This document shows positions 48,023-56,833 of a stretch of 64,000 nt of DNA, one piece after another; position 1 is the stretch's first letter, and each line of letters starts with the position of its first letter. Origin of the DNA: Limibacter armeniacum. GTDB lineage: Bacteria > Bacteroidota > Bacteroidia > Cytophagales > Flammeovirgaceae. Made by a program: the position numbers and the translations under genes. The notes beneath the pieces are model-generated. The model was not told where the DNA came from. It saw only the letters and a program-made list of their open reading frames with translations, and searched no databases. The stretch lies in NCBI RefSeq assembly GCF_036880985.1, contig NZ_JBAJNO010000008.1:1302001-1366000 (forward strand). Direction: 5' to 3'.

Positions 48023-48083
48023 TCACGAATAGATTTGTAGGTGAAAGGAACTTTTAAAATTCACGATACAAATCTGTTCGTGA
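48023..48083. repeat. 17-bp inverted repeat after chitinase gene
   Basis: TCACGAATAGATTTGTA at 48023-48039 pairs with TACAAATCTGTTCGTGA at 48067-48083 (16 of 17) across a 27-nt loop, with no T run. It could be a 3' mRNA stabiliser, a weak terminator or an extragenic repeat. Confidence 0.6.
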
Positions 48084-48131
48084 TGAACATTAATAAATAA
48101 CTATCTGAATACAATCAATCAAAACCTAATT

Positions 48132-48164
48132 GGAGGTAGGCTACCAGTCTGCCTCCTTTTTTTG
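48132..48164 (+). terminator. Terminator upstream of GH73 gene
   Basis: Stem GGAGGTAG/CTGCCTCC (one G-U), 9-nt loop, then T7. Confidence 0.75.
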
Positions 48165-48242
48165 TGTCAAATGTTGGTTCATCAATTCAAATCCACCTTT
48201 TTTGAGGGAAATTTGATAGGAACAGCTATTTACTTGTAAAGG

Positions 48243-49232
48243 ATGAAATGGAAAGCTTTTTTGTATCTGATATTGCCGTTTTTTTGCTCGGTCACTTATG
48301 CTCAGAAAGGGGTTGGACTTTATGTACAGCATCCTGAAAGAGCCGTTAAAGGAGAGACGGTATATTTCAATATATATGCAGGGGATAAGGTGAGTTCGGT
48401 TAAGGTATTGGCGAAAGACGGATCATTGGGCGTGCTTAAGGTCGAAGCAGTACCTGCTGCCTTCAGCTTTCAGTTTAACTATGAGGGCGTAAAGGAGTTG
48501 ACGTTTATTTCCTTGGACAAGAATGGAATCGCATTAAGCGAATTGGAAAGCGGATTGACTGTTTTGCCTCAAGTTACTTCAGTATCGTTCCCACCTACAC
48601 CAGTTGAGGATGAGGAGAAGGGAAGAAACGATAATGCCTATCTGGCAGCGACCACTAAAGTTTCAAAGTCAGAAAAGGAGACTTTTGTTCAATCTCTCAA
48701 GCCAATAGCCCAAACGTTGGGAAAGGAATATAATGTGCCTCCAAGTGCATTGCTCGGTATTGCTGCTTTGGAAAGCGGGTACGGAACTACCCGAACCGCT
48801 TACTTTGCCAACAACCTGATGGGTATCAAGAAATGGGGTATTCAACCTACGAATGCCTATCAGCTAAAAGGTCAGCCTGATGAGGATGAAGGGAATGTAA
48901 AGGTACTTAGGCATACAGTTTCTGGACAACTGATCTTTGATGAGGAAAACAGGAAAGATAACTGGTACCAGAAGTTTGAATCAAAGGAGGCTTGCCTTCG
49001 CTTTTTTGTGGAAATTATCCTCTTGAATCAGGATGGTTCCCGTTGGCGTGAATACAGGCAGGTAGTAACAAAGTACCAAACCAATTGGCGTAATGAGTTG
49101 GACAAGCGTTCAGCCTCAAGGAAATTTGTGTTTGAGTTGGGAGAAAAAGGTTATAACCATTTGGGAGGAAATACATACCTGAACAGGGTAGGAAGAGTTA
49201 TGGATGAATTGAACCTTTACAGGTTTGATTAA
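48243..49232 (+). CDS. Exported GH73-type glucosaminidase
   Basis: 329 residues with a signal peptide (about 1-20, SVTYAQ), a beta domain (about 25-110) of Ig-like look and a C-terminal FlgJ/GH73 domain (about 145-329). Catalytic Glu177 lies in GIAALESGYGTT; NNLMGIKKWG and YQKFESKEACLRFF are typical of the family. It should cleave beta-N-acetylglucosaminyl bonds in peptidoglycan or related glycans in the periplasm or outside. Position between chitinase and GH2 genes fits handling of GlcNAc polymers, though cell-wall turnover is equally possible. Confidence 0.85.
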   Translation: MKWKAFLYLILPFFCSVTYAQKGVGLYVQHPERAVKGETVYFNIYAGDKVSSVKVLAKDGSLGVLKVEAVPAAFSFQFNYEGVKELTFISLDKNGIALSELESGLTVLPQVTSVSFPPTPVEDEEKGRNDNAYLAATTKVSKSEKETFVQSLKPIAQTLGKEYNVPPSALLGIAALESGYGTTRTAYFANNLMGIKKWGIQPTNAYQLKGQPDEDEGNVKVLRHTVSGQLIFDEENRKDNWYQKFESKEACLRFFVEIILLNQDGSRWREYRQVVTKYQTNWRNELDKRSASRKFVFELGEKGYNHLGGNTYLNRVGRVMDELNLYRFD

Positions 49233-49298
49233 AGTTTTAGAGGTAGTCCTTCACATTTGAATTTCAAAACCGCCGCATAACATAAATGACCTACAGGT

Positions 49299-51659
49299 AT
49301 GAAGTTTTTTCGCCTTGCTTCACAGTATCATTTTCTACTTTTTTTGACGATATGGACTTTTCTTAGTGCATGTCAAGAGAAGAAAAACCTGCCATCTCCT
49401 GTTTCAAATTTTAATCAAGGATGGGAGTTTGTCAAAGCTAATGATACTAGCTGGGTAGCTGTGACAGTACCTCATACACCTAAGGTTGAACCGCTTGTGG
49501 TGAATGACCAGTGGCAGGGCGCATGTACTTACCGTAAGCGTTTCAGTTTGAAGAAAATACCAAACGAAAAAGTCTGGTTGGAGTTTGAGGGAGTGATGAA
49601 CAATGCGACAGTGTCTTTGAATGGAACAGAATTAATAAAGCACAAAGGAGGTTACTTACCTTTTGTCGTTGATTTGACAAAACAGCTGAAGGAAGGGGAG
49701 AATGAGTTGGTGGTCAAAGTTTTGAATGTAGATGACCCGACCATTCCACCTGGGAAACCATTGAGAAAGTTAGATTTTAATTTCTATGGCGGTATTTACA
49801 GGGATGTTAACCTGATTAGAAAAAAGAAATGTTATATCACACATCCGGTAGTTGCAGAAAAAACTGCAAGTGGAGGCATTCTGATACATTTTGATACGAT
49901 AACTAATGAGGTCGCTAATGGAAGTCTACAGGTTCATATTCGGAATGAGTTCGATAGTGAGCGGGATATTTATATAGAAGCCAGTTTGACGGATGAGCAG
50001 GGGAAACGAAAGAAGTTCAAGGCTGAAGAAATTGAGTTGTCGGCAGGGGAAGACAAAGAGATCATTGTAGACCTGACGGTGAAAAAACCGATGTTGTGGA
50101 GTCCTGCTGATCCCAACCTTTATGATCTGAAGGTAATGCTGGAAGTGGATGGTGACTTGGTGGAGGTAATGGAAAAGCGTATTGGAATCAGGAAGATAAA
50201 CCTGACAGAGAAAGGGTTTCTGCTCAATGATAAAGAGATTTTTATGAGTGGTACCAACCGACATCAGGAGTATCCATATGTTGGGTACGCTATCTCGAAT
50301 GAAGCAAACTGGAGAGATGCAGTCAAGATCAAGAATGCAGGTTTTGACTTTGTCCGCTTGTCCCATTATCCGCAGGACGAATCTTTTCTGGATGCCTGTG
50401 ATGAATTGGGGATTATCGTAATGGATGCGATTCCCGGATGGCAGTTTTTCAAGAAAGGAGAATTTACTGACAACGCTATTCAAGATATAAGGGATATGGT
50501 TCGTAGAGACAGGAACCACCCTTCAATTTTCTTTTGGGAAGTATCCCTGAATGAATCGGAAATGTCAGAAGCATTTATGGAACGAGCCAATAAGGTGTTG
50601 AACGAAGAACTGCCTTTCAATGATACCTACAGTGCTGGCTGGCTGGATCATCCTGCTTATGACTTGTTTATTCCAGCAAGGCAACACGGTGAATTCCCTT
50701 TTTATTGGAACGGGTATAAGGATGGAAAACGGAGCGTCTTTATCTCAGAATATGGAGACTGGGAATATTATGCACAAAACGCGGGGTTTAACCAGACTGC
50801 ATTTGAAGGTTTGAAAGAAGAAGAACGTACAAGCCGACAGTTGAGGGAAGCTGGTGAAGTCAGGCTCAAGCAGCAGGCGCTTAACTTTCAGGAAGCTGCC
50901 AACTCCAATTTGAAGGGAAAAGGAATGGGGACCATCGGAATGTCAAATTGGTTGATGTTTGATTATAACCGTGGCTATGCAGATGACCTTGAGACTTCAG
51001 GAGTGAGTGATATATTTCGACTACCCAAGTTTGCCTATTATTTCTATAAGAGTCAGCGACCCGCAGATGTGGATATTAAACATAGTCTAGCCGAAAAAGG
51101 ACCTATGTTAAAGATTGCCAGTTTTTGGAATAACAAAAGTGATTCTATTGTGAGGGTGTTTTCCAATTGTGAAGAGGTAGAGCTTTACCATAATGGGAAG
51201 TTTATTGCCCGAAAAAAGCCTGAAATAAATGAGCTGAATGACAGGCTGATTTCTCCTCCATTTGACTTCAACTTAGGAAAGTACATTCATGGAGTTATTG
51301 TAGCCAATGGATATATAGATGGAGAAAAAGTGATACAAGAGGAGATCAATACCGCTGGGCTTGTAACAGATCTGGATGTGAGTATTGATTACTCAGGTAT
51401 TCCACTTTCTACAGAAGACCCCGATATTGTGTTTGTGTATGCTAAGGGGGTGGATGAATATGGTTACTTCAATGAGCGGTTTGATGAAGAAGTAACTTTC
51501 GAGTTGGAAGGGAAGGGGGAGCTTATTGGTAATAACCCTGTAAAGGCAAAAGCAGGCATAGCGACAATATTGTACAAATCCGTTCCAGGCGATACAACTT
51601 TTAATATTAGCGCCAAGAGTAAATGGATGTATGGTACACTGAAAGAAATTGACCATTAG
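49299..51659 (+). CDS. Glycoside hydrolase family 2 lipoprotein
   Basis: 786 residues with a lipobox (TFLSAC, Cys about 26). The order is GH2 sugar-binding jelly roll (about 35-190), Ig-like (about 195-300), TIM barrel (about 305-590) and extra beta domains. Acid/base Glu419 is in SLNESEM and nucleophile Glu484 in ISEYGDW; GTNRHQEYPYVGYA is the typical GH2 entry motif. GH2 includes beta-galactosidases, beta-mannosidases and exo-glucosaminidases; subfamily cannot be set by eye. A terminator follows, so it is separate from the SusC gene, but likely in one functional cluster. Confidence 0.88.
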   Translation: MKFFRLASQYHFLLFLTIWTFLSACQEKKNLPSPVSNFNQGWEFVKANDTSWVAVTVPHTPKVEPLVVNDQWQGACTYRKRFSLKKIPNEKVWLEFEGVMNNATVSLNGTELIKHKGGYLPFVVDLTKQLKEGENELVVKVLNVDDPTIPPGKPLRKLDFNFYGGIYRDVNLIRKKKCYITHPVVAEKTASGGILIHFDTITNEVANGSLQVHIRNEFDSERDIYIEASLTDEQGKRKKFKAEEIELSAGEDKEIIVDLTVKKPMLWSPADPNLYDLKVMLEVDGDLVEVMEKRIGIRKINLTEKGFLLNDKEIFMSGTNRHQEYPYVGYAISNEANWRDAVKIKNAGFDFVRLSHYPQDESFLDACDELGIIVMDAIPGWQFFKKGEFTDNAIQDIRDMVRRDRNHPSIFFWEVSLNESEMSEAFMERANKVLNEELPFNDTYSAGWLDHPAYDLFIPARQHGEFPFYWNGYKDGKRSVFISEYGDWEYYAQNAGFNQTAFEGLKEEERTSRQLREAGEVRLKQQALNFQEAANSNLKGKGMGTIGMSNWLMFDYNRGYADDLETSGVSDIFRLPKFAYYFYKSQRPADVDIKHSLAEKGPMLKIASFWNNKSDSIVRVFSNCEEVELYHNGKFIARKKPEINELNDRLISPPFDFNLGKYIHGVIVANGYIDGEKVIQEEINTAGLVTDLDVSIDYSGIPLSTEDPDIVFVYAKGVDEYGYFNERFDEEVTFELEGKGELIGNNPVKAKAGIATILYKSVPGDTTFNISAKSKWMYGTLKEIDH

Positions 51660-51679
51660 TGTATTATAACATCGCTTTT

Positions 51680-51716
51680 AAGCCTCATGTGATTCAATTG
51701 CATGAGGCTTTTTTGT
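51680..51716 (+). terminator. Terminator after GH2 gene
   Basis: Stem AAGCCTCATG/CATGAGGCTT (10 bp perfect), 11-nt loop, then T-rich run. Confidence 0.85.
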
Positions 51717-52122
51717 GTACAAACAATTGCGTTAGCTGCAAGGTGGAAAGTTGTATTATTGTATGGTTTATAAAATATCGGGTATGTGTTTAAGTTCGGA
51801 TTTATGTATCGAATTTAAACTTCTGTTTAAAATTAAATTTCGATAAACTTGCATTTTTTACATATAAAATATTTTCTTTTTAATATTTATTCGATAAACT
51901 AGAAACCACTTTTTGTTTAGAACATAACTAACGGTGCTACTGAACACTAAGGTGGATAACTAATTACCAACCCTAGATCAATATTGAAGGAAGCTCACAT
52001 TGAAAAACAACCAATTCAACATAGGCTCAATCAATTTAGGCCGGAACATACTTGCAAGACGTTTCCGAGTCGGGTCAATGGGGATACTAGCTGTATCTTT
52101 TTACCTTAATTCAAATTATTAC
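51717..52122 (+). promoter_or_regulatory. Leader region of the SusC/SusD operon
   Basis: About 400 bases with no gene. The first half is AT-rich with runs of TTTAAA; it must hold the promoter of the susC-like gene. A TTG at 52000 opens a frame continuous with susC, but the residues before the ATG at 52123 do not resemble a signal peptide. No exact TAnnTTTG box was found. Confidence 0.35.
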
Positions 52123-55020
52123 ATGAAAAAAATTCAACTGATTCTATTGCTACTAACAATGGTGCCGACAATGCTATTCGCTCAGGAGCGCAGCATTTCG
52201 GGTACTGTAACTTCTGGGCTGGAGCAAGAGCCTCTTCCGGGTGTGTCTGTCATTATTGAAGGAAGCGCTCAAGGAACCGTAACAGACTTGGAAGGAAAGT
52301 TTAAACTGAATGCCAAGCAGGGGGATGTTTTGGTATTCAAGTTTGTGGGGTACAAGATCCAGACACAAACTGTTGGACCTAATAATTCTTTTGACATTTC
52401 GCTTGAAGAAGATGTAACCAGTCTGGATGAGGTAGTGGTTTCTGGTTTGGCATCCAGTATCAAGCGTTCCAATCTGGCAAATGCTGTAGGTACTGTAGAT
52501 GCAGCCCAACTTGCCGGAACAACCAGCCAACCAACCATGGATGGTGCTCTGTATGGTAAAATCACGGGTGTGAATATCACGGCAAGTTCTGGTGCGCCAG
52601 GTGGTGGTATGGGTATTCGTTTGAGAGGTGTCTCCTCTATCAAGGGTAACAACCAGCCGTTATTTATTATCGATGGTATTTATTTGAACAATGCAGAAAT
52701 CCCAAGTGGTTTGAGGTTCGCATCTGGTGCAAATAGAGGTAATGAGGAAAACTCTGCTAACCGTATTGCAGACCTTGACCCAACAGATATTGAATCGATT
52801 GAGGTACTGAAAGGAGCTTCAGCTGCTGCCATTTATGGTACAAGAGCGAATGCGGGTGTAATCATTATTACAACTAAGAAAGGTAAAGCAGGTAAAACCA
52901 AAATCAATTTTAGCCAAGATGTAGGTGTCAATACCATTCAGCGCTATATGGGTGTAAGGAACTTCACTGAGGAATCAGTAAGAGCAACTTATGGTGACGC
53001 TGAAGTTGAAAAGTTTAAGGCGGCACAGGCTGCTGGCAAAATCTATAACTATGAGGAAGAGCTGTACGGTGAAAAAGGGCTGATCACCAATACAAAATTG
53101 AGCCTTTCTGGAGGCAATGATAAAACAAGCTTTTTCATTGCCGGTTCGATGAGAGATGAAGAAGGTATTGTGAAAAATACTGGATTTGAAAGAAACTCTT
53201 TGAGAGCAAATATCAACCATCAGCTAAGTGATGCCATCAAGTTGGGTTTGAGTACCAACTATGTCAATACTTTTACAAGAAGAGGTACAACAGGTAACGA
53301 AAATGAGGGAGGTCTTTCATATGGATACAACCTTGCCTTTACAAGACCTTGGGCAGAGCTTCATCCTGATGAGAATGGGAATTACCCAGCTAACCCCAAC
53401 TTTGCAGGTAACATGCTTTTTGTAAGAGATAAAGTAAAAAATGAGGACCGTGTCAACCGTATCATGCAAGGTGCTAACCTTGAGATTAAGTTGTTGCAGA
53501 ATAGTACTACCTCAATGAAAGCGAAATTGAATGGAGGTTTGGATTTCTTTATGAATGAGACGTATGTCTATGTTCCTGAGGATCATGGGCCGCAAATCGG
53601 TACAAAAAATGGCTTTGTAGGTGTAGGTAAAAACAAGTTCAGAAACCTGAACTACCAAGCATTTATGGTATTCGATAAGTTCCTGATGGACAATAAGCTG
53701 AGTTTGAGTACGCAAGCGGGTATCTCTTATCTGAACTTTAACAGAGATCTGGTATACAACCAAACCACGCAGCTGATCCCAGGGCAGGAGAACCTGACTC
53801 ATGGTGGAGCAAAGGACATTATCCAGACACAGGAAGTGGAAGAGGAGTTTGGTATCGTATTGCAGGAAGAAGTGAATTACGATGACAAGATCATTGGTAC
53901 GTTAGGTGTTAGAATGGATAAGTCAAGCCTCAATGGTGACCCTAATGAGTATTATCCGTTCTTGAAAACATCACTGGCTGTAAACATTGCCAACTTTGAC
54001 TTTTGGTCAGTGGATGCCATGAATGTGCTGAAGGTACGTGGTGCTTACGGTGAGACAGGTACAAGTGCAGGTTACGGTTCGCTGTTTACGCCACTTGTGT
54101 CTACCGTAATTGACGGTATGCCTGGTACTGTAATCCGAGGAAACAGAGGTACTCCTGACCTGATTCCTGAGACCTCATCAGAGATGGAATTCGGATTAGA
54201 TATGGCGTGGCTTGATAACCGTATCAGCTTGGAAGCATCCTATTATAGCCGTGATGTAAATGACCTGCTTTTTGACCGTGCATTGGAGTCGTCATCAGGT
54301 TATACTTCACAGGTAATCAATGATGCAGATATCAATAACCAAGGTATTGAGTTGGGCTTGACAGTGGATGCTGTAAATAAAGAAAACTTCAGATGGGTGT
54401 CTACAACCAATTTCTGGAAAAATAAATCAAAAGTAACCAGACTGGGTGTTCCTTCATTCCCGCCTCCAGGCAATGGCTTTGGTCTTGGACTAGGTACATT
54501 CTATATGGAAGAAGGAGCTTCTGTAACGCAGTTGGCACAGTCAGTTGATGGCGAAGTAGTGAAAGTAGGTGATGCAGAGCCGGACTTCCAGATGTCATTC
54601 ACTAACAATATTACCTTCCTTAAAAACTTTGACTTCTCTTTCCTTGTGCATTGGAAACAAGGTGGTGAAAACCTGAACCTGACAAAGCTCCTGACAGACC
54701 TTGGTGGTACTACTGTTGATCTGGATACTGAAGCAGGTCAGAACAGGTCATCATTTATTGAACCGGCAGGGTATGTAAGGTTAAGAGAGGTAGCCTTGTA
54801 CTACAGAATTCCTAAGACGGCACTTTCAGGCGTTTTCGGCGATACCGTTGAGCGTGTAAAACTGGGTGTGTCAGGTAGAAACCTTTGGACAAAAACAGAC
54901 TACTCGGGTTATGACCCTGAAGTTTCTGTAAACGGTAGTAACGTGATTTCAAGTGGTTTGGATGTGACTCCATTCCCAAGTTCAAAGCAACTGTACTTCC
55001 ACTTGAATGTTGCATTCTAA
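52123..55020 (+). CDS. SusC/RagA-type TonB-linked outer-membrane receptor
   Basis: 965 residues from the ATG at 52123, which directly opens a signal peptide (KKIQLILLLL...LFAQ). A carboxypeptidase-regulatory-like domain follows (ISGTVTSGLEQEPLPGVSV...). The plug has SLDEVVVSGLAS, GVSSIKGNNQPLFIIDG and the SusC signature DPTDIESIEVLKGASAAAIYG. The barrel ends SKQLYFHLNVAF. Together with the SusD-like lipoprotein encoded just after it, this forms a glycan importer in the outer membrane. The preceding chitinase, GH73 and GH2 genes suggest a GlcNAc-containing or related glycan; this is inferred. Confidence 0.93.
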   Translation: MKKIQLILLLLTMVPTMLFAQERSISGTVTSGLEQEPLPGVSVIIEGSAQGTVTDLEGKFKLNAKQGDVLVFKFVGYKIQTQTVGPNNSFDISLEEDVTSLDEVVVSGLASSIKRSNLANAVGTVDAAQLAGTTSQPTMDGALYGKITGVNITASSGAPGGGMGIRLRGVSSIKGNNQPLFIIDGIYLNNAEIPSGLRFASGANRGNEENSANRIADLDPTDIESIEVLKGASAAAIYGTRANAGVIIITTKKGKAGKTKINFSQDVGVNTIQRYMGVRNFTEESVRATYGDAEVEKFKAAQAAGKIYNYEEELYGEKGLITNTKLSLSGGNDKTSFFIAGSMRDEEGIVKNTGFERNSLRANINHQLSDAIKLGLSTNYVNTFTRRGTTGNENEGGLSYGYNLAFTRPWAELHPDENGNYPANPNFAGNMLFVRDKVKNEDRVNRIMQGANLEIKLLQNSTTSMKAKLNGGLDFFMNETYVYVPEDHGPQIGTKNGFVGVGKNKFRNLNYQAFMVFDKFLMDNKLSLSTQAGISYLNFNRDLVYNQTTQLIPGQENLTHGGAKDIIQTQEVEEEFGIVLQEEVNYDDKIIGTLGVRMDKSSLNGDPNEYYPFLKTSLAVNIANFDFWSVDAMNVLKVRGAYGETGTSAGYGSLFTPLVSTVIDGMPGTVIRGNRGTPDLIPETSSEMEFGLDMAWLDNRISLEASYYSRDVNDLLFDRALESSSGYTSQVINDADINNQGIELGLTVDAVNKENFRWVSTTNFWKNKSKVTRLGVPSFPPPGNGFGLGLGTFYMEEGASVTQLAQSVDGEVVKVGDAEPDFQMSFTNNITFLKNFDFSFLVHWKQGGENLNLTKLLTDLGGTTVDLDTEAGQNRSSFIEPAGYVRLREVALYYRIPKTALSGVFGDTVERVKLGVSGRNLWTKTDYSGYDPEVSVNGSNVISSGLDVTPFPSSKQLYFHLNVAF

Positions 55021-55075
55021 GCAATTGGAAAGAGCCGTTGATTTAAAGTTTTTAAACCTAAATTGGAAAATACTG

Positions 55076-56401
55076 ATGTTAAGAAAATATATAACGATTG
55101 GCCTGATGGCTGGGGCTTTGATTGCTTTTCAAAGCTGTACAATTGATGAAGCAGTTGACTTGAATAACCCAAGTGTAAACGATGTCCTGAGTGATCCTAC
55201 AGTAGCTGAGTTGAATAACTTGGTAGTAGGAGTGATGGCAAGCATGAGAGAAGATGTGGGAGTGCATGTTACTGCGATGGGAACTATTGCCAGAGAGTTC
55301 TACATCTTTGATGCTGACCCAAGAAATACGGAAGATTTGCTTGGAAAAGATGGTGTGAGCTTGGATAACAACTCTTTCTACAGCACTGCAAGTTTTGCTA
55401 GCAGGTATCAGGTAGTCAAGTTGGCGAATATCATTTTGGAAGCAGTAGAGGAGGCAACAGTACTTTCAGAAGAGCAAAAGAATGGCTATAGAGGCTTTGC
55501 CAATACAGTGAAAGCGCATGAGCTGCTAATGGTATTGAACCAGTTATATGATAACGGAATCAGAATTGATGTATCAGACCCTCTTAACCTAGGAGGTTTT
55601 GTCACTAGAGCTGAAGCCGAGAAGCATATTGCAGACCTGTTGGATACAGGAGCTACCCAACTGACTAGTGCAGGTAGTGATTTTGCTTTTACCCTGACAT
55701 CAGGTTATGCAGGTTTTGATAAGCCTGCAACTTTCAGAACGTTCAATAGGGCAGTGGCAGCTAGAGTGGCATTGTACAGAGGTGAGTATGATGACGTACT
55801 CAATATCATGGATGAGTCATTTATGGATATGTCAGCTGACTTGTCTATTGGGCCCAAACACGTGTTCAGTACACAAGGTGGTGATATGCTGAACCCATTA
55901 TTCAAAGTTCCTGGACAGAATGGAGACCAGATTGTGGTTCATGAGAGCTTTGTAGAAGATGCAGAGATGGGTGATATGAGAGTGGCCAAGAAAACCATTC
56001 TTAGAACGGATCCTACAGTGCAGGATAACCTGACAGGTTCATATTCTACAGCATTGTTTACATCAGCAACAGCACCAATGGACATTATCCGTAATGAAGA
56101 ACTTCTCTTAATCAAGGCAGAGGCATATATTCAATTGAGTATGTTTGATGAGGCAATTGAGTTGATTGATGTTGTACGGACAAAAGCGGGCTTAACTCAG
56201 TATAGTGGTGAGAAGACCAAAGATGCCATGGTAGACCAGATTTTGTACGAAAGAAGATATTCGCTGTGGGGAGAATACGGCCACCGTATGATCGACTTAA
56301 GAAGATATGGAAAGCTCAATAGCAATGAATTGCCATTGGATAGGGCGAAAGACCAAATCTTTACACAATTCCCAATTCCTTTAACAGAGAACCAAGGGTA
56401 A
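55076..56401 (+). CDS. SusD/RagB-family glycan-binding lipoprotein
   Basis: 441 residues from the ATG at 55076; the frame extends 23 codons upstream but only this start gives a lipoprotein signal (IAFQSC). The helical TPR-rich SusD fold is suggested by NTVKAHELLMVLNQLYDNG, NEELLLIKAEAYIQLSMFDEAIELIDVVR and the closing LWGEYGHRMIDLRRYG, a standard SusD motif. It is somewhat short for SusD (usually 480-600). It sits at the outer surface and hands glycan to the SusC partner encoded 55 bp upstream. Confidence 0.9.
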   Translation: MLRKYITIGLMAGALIAFQSCTIDEAVDLNNPSVNDVLSDPTVAELNNLVVGVMASMREDVGVHVTAMGTIAREFYIFDADPRNTEDLLGKDGVSLDNNSFYSTASFASRYQVVKLANIILEAVEEATVLSEEQKNGYRGFANTVKAHELLMVLNQLYDNGIRIDVSDPLNLGGFVTRAEAEKHIADLLDTGATQLTSAGSDFAFTLTSGYAGFDKPATFRTFNRAVAARVALYRGEYDDVLNIMDESFMDMSADLSIGPKHVFSTQGGDMLNPLFKVPGQNGDQIVVHESFVEDAEMGDMRVAKKTILRTDPTVQDNLTGSYSTALFTSATAPMDIIRNEELLLIKAEAYIQLSMFDEAIELIDVVRTKAGLTQYSGEKTKDAMVDQILYERRYSLWGEYGHRMIDLRRYGKLNSNELPLDRAKDQIFTQFPIPLTENQG

Positions 56402-56424
56402 TAGTTGATCCAATTGTTACTGAG

Positions 56425-56462
56425 CGGACATCAAGGAATTACCCTTGGTGTCCGTTTTTTAT
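56425..56462 (+). terminator. Terminator after SusD gene
   Basis: Stem CGGACATCAAGG/CCTTGGTGTCCG (one G-U), 6-nt loop, followed by T6. Confidence 0.88.
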
Positions 56463-56833
56463 TTGTAACCAATTAACTGCCATTCACTTTCAGGATTTCA
56501 CTTAAAAGACCTTATATTTGAAGTCTGTCAAAAGCAAAATTCGAACTAACTAATATGAATTGATAAGTTAAAAGCAGTAGCCAATAGCACACTGCACTAT
56601 TTTAACTACACAAAATCTCATCATTCTACAGCTCATTGTTGAACTATGAAATAACAGAAACTTATGAACAAAGTATCCTCTATACCCCTCCATTAACATA
56701 ACCTCCTTTTTTAATATCCTAAGAGCTTATTTTGCCTTGTTTAATTTTACTATATTATACACAATTGGGACTAATTTTATACGGGGACGTCCCTAATATG
56801 TCCCTATTTTTTTGACAACTAACAGTGTATAAT
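56463..56833 (+). promoter_or_regulatory. Integrase upstream region with repeated GGGAC/GTCCC boxes
   Basis: AT-rich 370-bp spacer. GGGAC occurs at 56767-56771, a perfect palindrome GGGACGTCCC at 56784-56793, and GTCCC at 56800-56804, just before the integrase start. This spacing of half sites looks like an operator. TATATTTG at 56513-56520 matches the -7 consensus but lies far upstream. Confidence 0.4.

Noticed and set aside
56812-56833. TTGACA and TATAAT just before the recombinase start, like a sigma-70 promoter
   Set aside because: The spacing is only 10 bp, the -10 overlaps the start codon, and Bacteroidota use a different consensus.
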